From positions 1 to 64,000 of the forward strand of contig JAXLUR010000010.1 of assembly GCA_046329435.1 (NCBI GenBank): 64,000 bases of DNA, given 5' to 3'. The DNA is from M3007 sp046329435 (GTDB taxonomy: Bacteria; Bacteroidota; Bacteroidia; Chitinophagales; Saprospiraceae). Numbering within the stretch: the first letter of the stretch is position 1; each line of letters begins with the position of its first letter. The position numbers were made by a program, and so were the translations under genes. The notes below the pieces were generated by a model. It did not search any database. It worked only from the letters and a program-made list of their open reading frames with translations, and was not told where the DNA came from. Below, piece after piece: positions 59,914-64,000 of this stretch.

Positions 59914-62900
59914 ATGCCGTTCAAAAAGAAAACTAACAAGACCGACCAAGGCTTCGACAGCATCACCATTTCGCTTGCCAGCCCGGACGAAATCCTGGAG
60001 CGCAGCTATGGCGAAGTGCTCAAGCCTGAAACCATCAACTATCGTTCGTACAAGCCCGAACGCGACGGCTTGTTCTGTGAGCGTATCTTCGGTCCGGTAA
60101 AGGACTACGAATGCTACTGCGGCAAATACAAACGTATTCGTTACAAAGGCATCGTGTGTGACCGCTGCGGCGTGGAAGTAACCGAGAAAAAGGTTCGCCG
60201 CGAACGCATGGGGCACATTCGCCTTGTGGTGCCGGTGGTGCATATCTGGTTCTTCAAAAGTTTGCCGAATAAAATCGGCTATATCCTCGGACTCTCGTCC
60301 AAGAAGCTCGAAGCCATTATTTACTACGAGCGCTATGTCGTTATTCAGCCCGGTATTAAAGGCGAAGAAGGTATCAGCAGAATGGACCTGTTGACGGAGG
60401 AAGAATATCTCGAACTGCTCGCTACCTTGCCCAAAGACAACGAGCAACTTGATGATACCCATCCCGACAAGTTCATCGCTAAAATGGGCGCCGAGGCTGT
60501 GTTCCACTTGCTGAGCACGCTCAATCTCGAAGACCTGTCGGCTCAACTGCGCCACGAAGCGGCCAACGAAAGCAGCCAGGCCAAAAAAACCGAGGCCAAC
60601 AAACGTCTGCGCGTCGTGGAAGCCTTCCGCGAAGGCCTTGAAGACTCCGGCCAGCGCCCCGAATGGGCTGTGATCCAGTATCTTCCGGTCGTTCCGCCCG
60701 AGTTGCGCCCGCTCGTTCCGCTCGATGGCGGTCGCTTTGCGTCGTCCGACCTTAACGACCTGTATCGCCGCGTTATTATTCGCAACAACCGCCTCAAACG
60801 CCTGCTTGAAATCAAGGCGCCGGAGGTGATTTTGCGCAACGAAAAACGCATGTTGCAGGAGGCAGTTGACTCGCTGTTCGACAACTCGCGTAAATCCAAT
60901 GCCGTCAAAGCCGAAGGCGGCCGCGCCCTGAAATCCCTGTCGGATATTCTGAAAGGTAAACAAGGCCGTTTCCGTCAAAACCTGCTCGGTAAACGCGTCG
61001 ACTACTCAGGTCGTTCGGTTATTGTCGTCGGCCCAACCCTCAAACTGCACGAATGCGGTATTCCTAAGGCAATGGCCGCCGAACTGTTCAAACCGTTTAT
61101 CATCCGCAAACTCATCGAACGCGGCATTGTAAAAACGGTGAAATCGGCCAAAAAACTCGTCGATCGCAAAGACCAGGTCATCTGGGAAATCCTCGAAAAT
61201 ATTCTTCGTGGCCACCCGGTGCTGCTCAACCGTGCCCCGACGCTGCACCGTCTCTCCATCCAGGCTTTCCAACCGCGCCTGATCGAAGGCAAGGCAATCC
61301 AGCTGCACCCGCTCGTTTGTACGGCCTTCAACGCCGACTTCGACGGTGACCAAATGGCCGTGCACGTACCGCTGAGTCATGCTGCCATCCTCGAAGCACA
61401 GGTACTGATGCTTTCGAGCCACAACATGCTCAACCCTCAGGACGGTTCGCCGATCACCCTGCCGTCGCAGGACATGGTACTTGGCCTGTACTACCTGACC
61501 AAAGAACGCCAGTCGATCGCCGACAACCCTGTGAAGGGCGAAGGCCGCCGCTTCTATTCGCCCGAAGAGGTTATTATTGCCTATAATGAAGGCCAGCTCG
61601 ACCTGCATGCCGGTATCGAATGCCGCGTAGCACAGACCGAAAATGGCCAGGTTGTTCATAAACGAATCAAAACCACTGTTGGCCGTGTGCTTTTCAACCA
61701 GGCAGTGCCGGTCAATGTGCCGTTCATCAACGAACTGTTGACCAAGCGCAACCTGAAAGTTATCATCGGCGATGTGCTCGCTCGTACGAGTTTCAAGGCA
61801 ACTGCCGAGTTTCTCGATGGTATCAAGGAAATGGGCTTCGGCTGGGCATTCAAAGCTGGCCTGTCCTTTAACCTGGGCGACCTTATCATACCGAAAATTA
61901 AAAAGACGGTGCTCGAATCGGCGCAGTCCGAAGTCGATGAGGTATGGGACAACTATAACATGGGTCTCATTACCTATAACGAGCGCTACAACCAGATTAT
62001 CGACAAATGGACCTATGCGGATAACCGTATCACGGATCAGCTGATGAAAGAACTGAGCAGCCACAAACAAGGCTTCAACTCTGTTTTCATGATGCTCGAC
62101 TCCGGCGCCCGCGGTTCCAAACAACAGATCAAGCAGCTCTGCGGCCTCCGGGGTCTTATGGCCAAACCGCGTAAATCCGGCGATACCGGCGGCGCTATCA
62201 TCGAGAACCCGATTCTTTCGAACTTCCTCGAAGGGCTCTCCGTACAGGAGTACTTCATCTCCACACACGGCGCCCGTAAGGGTCTTGCCGATACGGCTCT
62301 GAAAACGGCCGACGCCGGTTACCTCACGCGCCGTCTCGTCGACGTAGCCCAGGATGTGGTTATCCGTGAAACGGATTGCAATACCCTGCGCGGTATCGAC
62401 ACGACTGCTCTCAAAGAAGGCGACAAAGTCATTCAGAACCTGCGCGACCGGATCAAGGGGCGTTTCAGCTTGTACGATATCTACCATCCGGAAAACGAAG
62501 AACTGCTCGTGGCTGCCGGCGAATACATTACCGATAAAATCGCTGCCGCCATCGACATTGCAGAGGTGGAAACGGTAACGATCCGTTCGGTACTGACCTG
62601 CGAAAGCCGCCACGGCGTGTGTGCAAAATGCTACGGTAAAAACCTTGCCACCGGCCGTGTTGCCGAAATGGGTGACGCCGTAGGCATCATTGCTGCCCAG
62701 TCGATCGGCGAACCGGGTACGCAGCTGACGCTCCGTACCTTCCACACTGGTGGTACGGCTATGGTCGGTCAGACGGAAAACAGCCTTATTTCCAAAAACA
62801 ATGGCCGTGTTGAGTTCGACTCGATCAAAACTGTCAACGGCACCGATAACGAAGGCAATGTTGTACAGGTGGTCGTTTCGCGTACGGGTGAACTCCGTAT

Positions 62901-64000
62901 CGTTGACCCCAAAACAGGCCGCATTTTCTCCAACAGCCACATCCAGTATGGCTCGTACCTGTTCGTGAAAGACGGTCAGGAGCTGAACAAAGGCGACAAG
63001 ATCTGCGAATGGGATCCGTTCAACGCCGTGATCGTCAGCGAATTCGACGGGGTTGCCCGTTACAACTCGCTGGAAGAAGGCGTCAACTACCGCATGGAGC
63101 GCGACGATCAAACCGGTTTTGCCGAAAAAGTCGTCATCGAATCCAAAAACAAGCGGAAAATCCCGTCCATCACCATCGTTAATGCCAAAACAGGCGAAGA
63201 ACTCAAAAACTACTCGCTCCCGATTGGCGCCTACATTACGGTTGAAGATGGCGATTCGGTCAAATCCGGTCAGCAAATCGTCAAGATTCCGCGTAAACTT
63301 GGTAAAATCGCCGACATCACCGGCGGTCTGCCGCGCGTAACCGAATTGTTTGAAGCCCGTAACCCGTCCAACCCGGCCGTAGTCGCCGAAATCGACGGTG
63401 TAATCACCTTCGGCTCCATCAAACGCGGCAACCGCGAATGCATGATCGAAGCCAAAGACGGCCAGAAACGCAAGTATCTCATCCCGCTCACCAAGCACAT
63501 CCTCATGCAGGATGGCGACTTCGTGCGCGCCGGTACAGCCCTCACCGAGGGTACGATTGCCGTGAAAGATATTCTCGCTATCGAAGGTCCGTTTGCCGCC
63601 TCGTATTTCCTCGTCAACGGCGTACAGGAAGTGTACCGCTCGCAGGGTATCAACATCAACGACAAACACATCGAGGTGATCGTGCGCCAGATGCTCCGCC
63701 GCCTCGAAATCGTTGACCCGGGCGATACCCACTTCCTCGAAGGCGAGCCGGTCGAACGCAACGAGTTTATCGATTACAACGACTGGATTTTCGACAAGAA
63801 ATTCATCACCGACCCGGGCGAGAGCACCAAGCTCAAAGCCGGGGCACTGGTTACGCTTCGTCAGGTGCGCGAGGAAAACTCCTTCCTCAAACGCAACGAC
63901 AAGAAACTGGTCGAGTACCGCGACGCACTTCCCGCAACCGCGGTCTCGATGCTGCTGGGTATCACCAAAGCCTCGCTCGGTACGGAAAGCTGGATTTCGG
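59914..64000 (+). CDS. rpoC: RNA polymerase subunit beta prime, partial (cut by the right edge)
   Basis: At least 1362 residues, no stop before the window end. The zinc-binding cysteines of the N-terminal domain are at CYCGKYKRIRYKGIVCDRCGVEV (core CGKYKRI and CDRCG). The active-site loop is NADFDGDQMAVH, holding the three magnesium aspartates. The bridge-helix segment GLRGLMAKP, the trigger-loop region HTGGTA and CESRHGVCAKCYGKNL (second zinc site) follow. ATG 59914 (MPFKKKTNKTDQ). It should be co-transcribed with rpoB through the two inserted genes. Confidence 0.97.
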   Translation, partial: MPFKKKTNKTDQGFDSITISLASPDEILERSYGEVLKPETINYRSYKPERDGLFCERIFGPVKDYECYCGKYKRIRYKGIVCDRCGVEVTEKKVRRERMGHIRLVVPVVHIWFFKSLPNKIGYILGLSSKKLEAIIYYERYVVIQPGIKGEEGISRMDLLTEEEYLELLATLPKDNEQLDDTHPDKFIAKMGAEAVFHLLSTLNLEDLSAQLRHEAANESSQAKKTEANKRLRVVEAFREGLEDSGQRPEWAVIQYLPVVPPELRPLVPLDGGRFASSDLNDLYRRVIIRNNRLKRLLEIKAPEVILRNEKRMLQEAVDSLFDNSRKSNAVKAEGGRALKSLSDILKGKQGRFRQNLLGKRVDYSGRSVIVVGPTLKLHECGIPKAMAAELFKPFIIRKLIERGIVKTVKSAKKLVDRKDQVIWEILENILRGHPVLLNRAPTLHRLSIQAFQPRLIEGKAIQLHPLVCTAFNADFDGDQMAVHVPLSHAAILEAQVLMLSSHNMLNPQDGSPITLPSQDMVLGLYYLTKERQSIADNPVKGEGRRFYSPEEVIIAYNEGQLDLHAGIECRVAQTENGQVVHKRIKTTVGRVLFNQAVPVNVPFINELLTKRNLKVIIGDVLARTSFKATAEFLDGIKEMGFGWAFKAGLSFNLGDLIIPKIKKTVLESAQSEVDEVWDNYNMGLITYNERYNQIIDKWTYADNRITDQLMKELSSHKQGFNSVFMMLDSGARGSKQQIKQLCGLRGLMAKPRKSGDTGGAIIENPILSNFLEGLSVQEYFISTHGARKGLADTALKTADAGYLTRRLVDVAQDVVIRETDCNTLRGIDTTALKEGDKVIQNLRDRIKGRFSLYDIYHPENEELLVAAGEYITDKIAAAIDIAEVETVTIRSVLTCESRHGVCAKCYGKNLATGRVAEMGDAVGIIAAQSIGEPGTQLTLRTFHTGGTAMVGQTENSLISKNNGRVEFDSIKTVNGTDNEGNVVQVVVSRTGELRIVDPKTGRIFSNSHIQYGSYLFVKDGQELNKGDKICEWDPFNAVIVSEFDGVARYNSLEEGVNYRMERDDQTGFAEKVVIESKNKRKIPSITIVNAKTGEELKNYSLPIGAYITVEDGDSVKSGQQIVKIPRKLGKIADITGGLPRVTELFEARNPSNPAVVAEIDGVITFGSIKRGNRECMIEAKDGQKRKYLIPLTKHILMQDGDFVRAGTALTEGTIAVKDILAIEGPFAASYFLVNGVQEVYRSQGININDKHIEVIVRQMLRRLEIVDPGDTHFLEGEPVERNEFIDYNDWIFDKKFITDPGESTKLKAGALVTLRQVREENSFLKRNDKKLVEYRDALPATAVSMLLGITKASLGTESWIS

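Overview
The window looks like a chromosomal piece of a Bacteroidota bacterium, most probably of the Saprospiria group. The evidence is T9SS-type C-terminal sorting domains, a GH97 glucosidase, a TonB-dependent receptor without an E. coli-like context, FAS1 and SUMF1-fold secreted proteins, and promoter boxes fitting the Bacteroidota consensus TTTG-N19..21-TAnnTTTG, often with few Shine-Dalgarno-like sites. Base composition is moderately GC-rich. The species cannot be named from the sequence alone.

Layout. 1-31000 is metabolic and envelope DNA: a patatin-like lipase (cut by the left edge), NAD kinase, GH97 glucosidase, AI-2E-family permease, TonB receptor, a large T9SS cargo protein, aldose epimerase, amino-acid and MFS permeases, uridine kinase divergent from a CNT nucleoside transporter, two tandem paralogous lipoproteins, a 1237-residue cytochrome c/PA14/propeller/DUF1080 protein, a FAS1 lipoprotein, a nucleoside-type MFS permease, and a four-gene operon joining a fatty-acid-hydroxylase-family membrane enzyme, a copper monooxygenase-like T9SS cargo and a LytS/LytTR two-component pair. 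31000-38100 holds a lipoprotein, a DUF2721 protein and rimP-nusA-infB. 38200-38930 is a RHH/PIN toxin-antitoxin pair, followed by rfbA.

39845-46083 is the most interesting part: a complete diversity-generating retroelement (DGR). A TIR-domain membrane protein (39845-41323) lies 2 bp upstream of an exported SUMF1/FGE-fold protein (41326-42681) whose last 112 coding bases are a variable repeat. A matching template repeat lies at 42814-42925. The two differ at 18 positions, every one an adenine in the template. A divergent accessory protein gene (avd) and a DGR reverse transcriptase with the motif LPIGNLTSQ follow, their start codons overlapping in a single CATG. Beyond a cluster of palindromic repeats lies a second SUMF1-fold paralogue whose equivalent region has drifted away from this template. 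The arrangement suggests a hypervariable exported sensor coupled to a membrane-anchored TIR effector.

46094-64000 returns to housekeeping DNA: hydrolase, OmpR-type regulator, O-methyltransferase, then a translation/transcription cluster: tRNA-Thr, Tyr, Gly, Thr, tuf, tRNA-Trp, secE, nusG, rplK, rplA, rplJ, rplL, rpoB and rpoC (cut by the right edge). Unusually, rpoB and rpoC are separated by a glycosyltransferase-like and a methyltransferase gene of lower GC. Many spacers in this genome carry long near-perfect hairpins.
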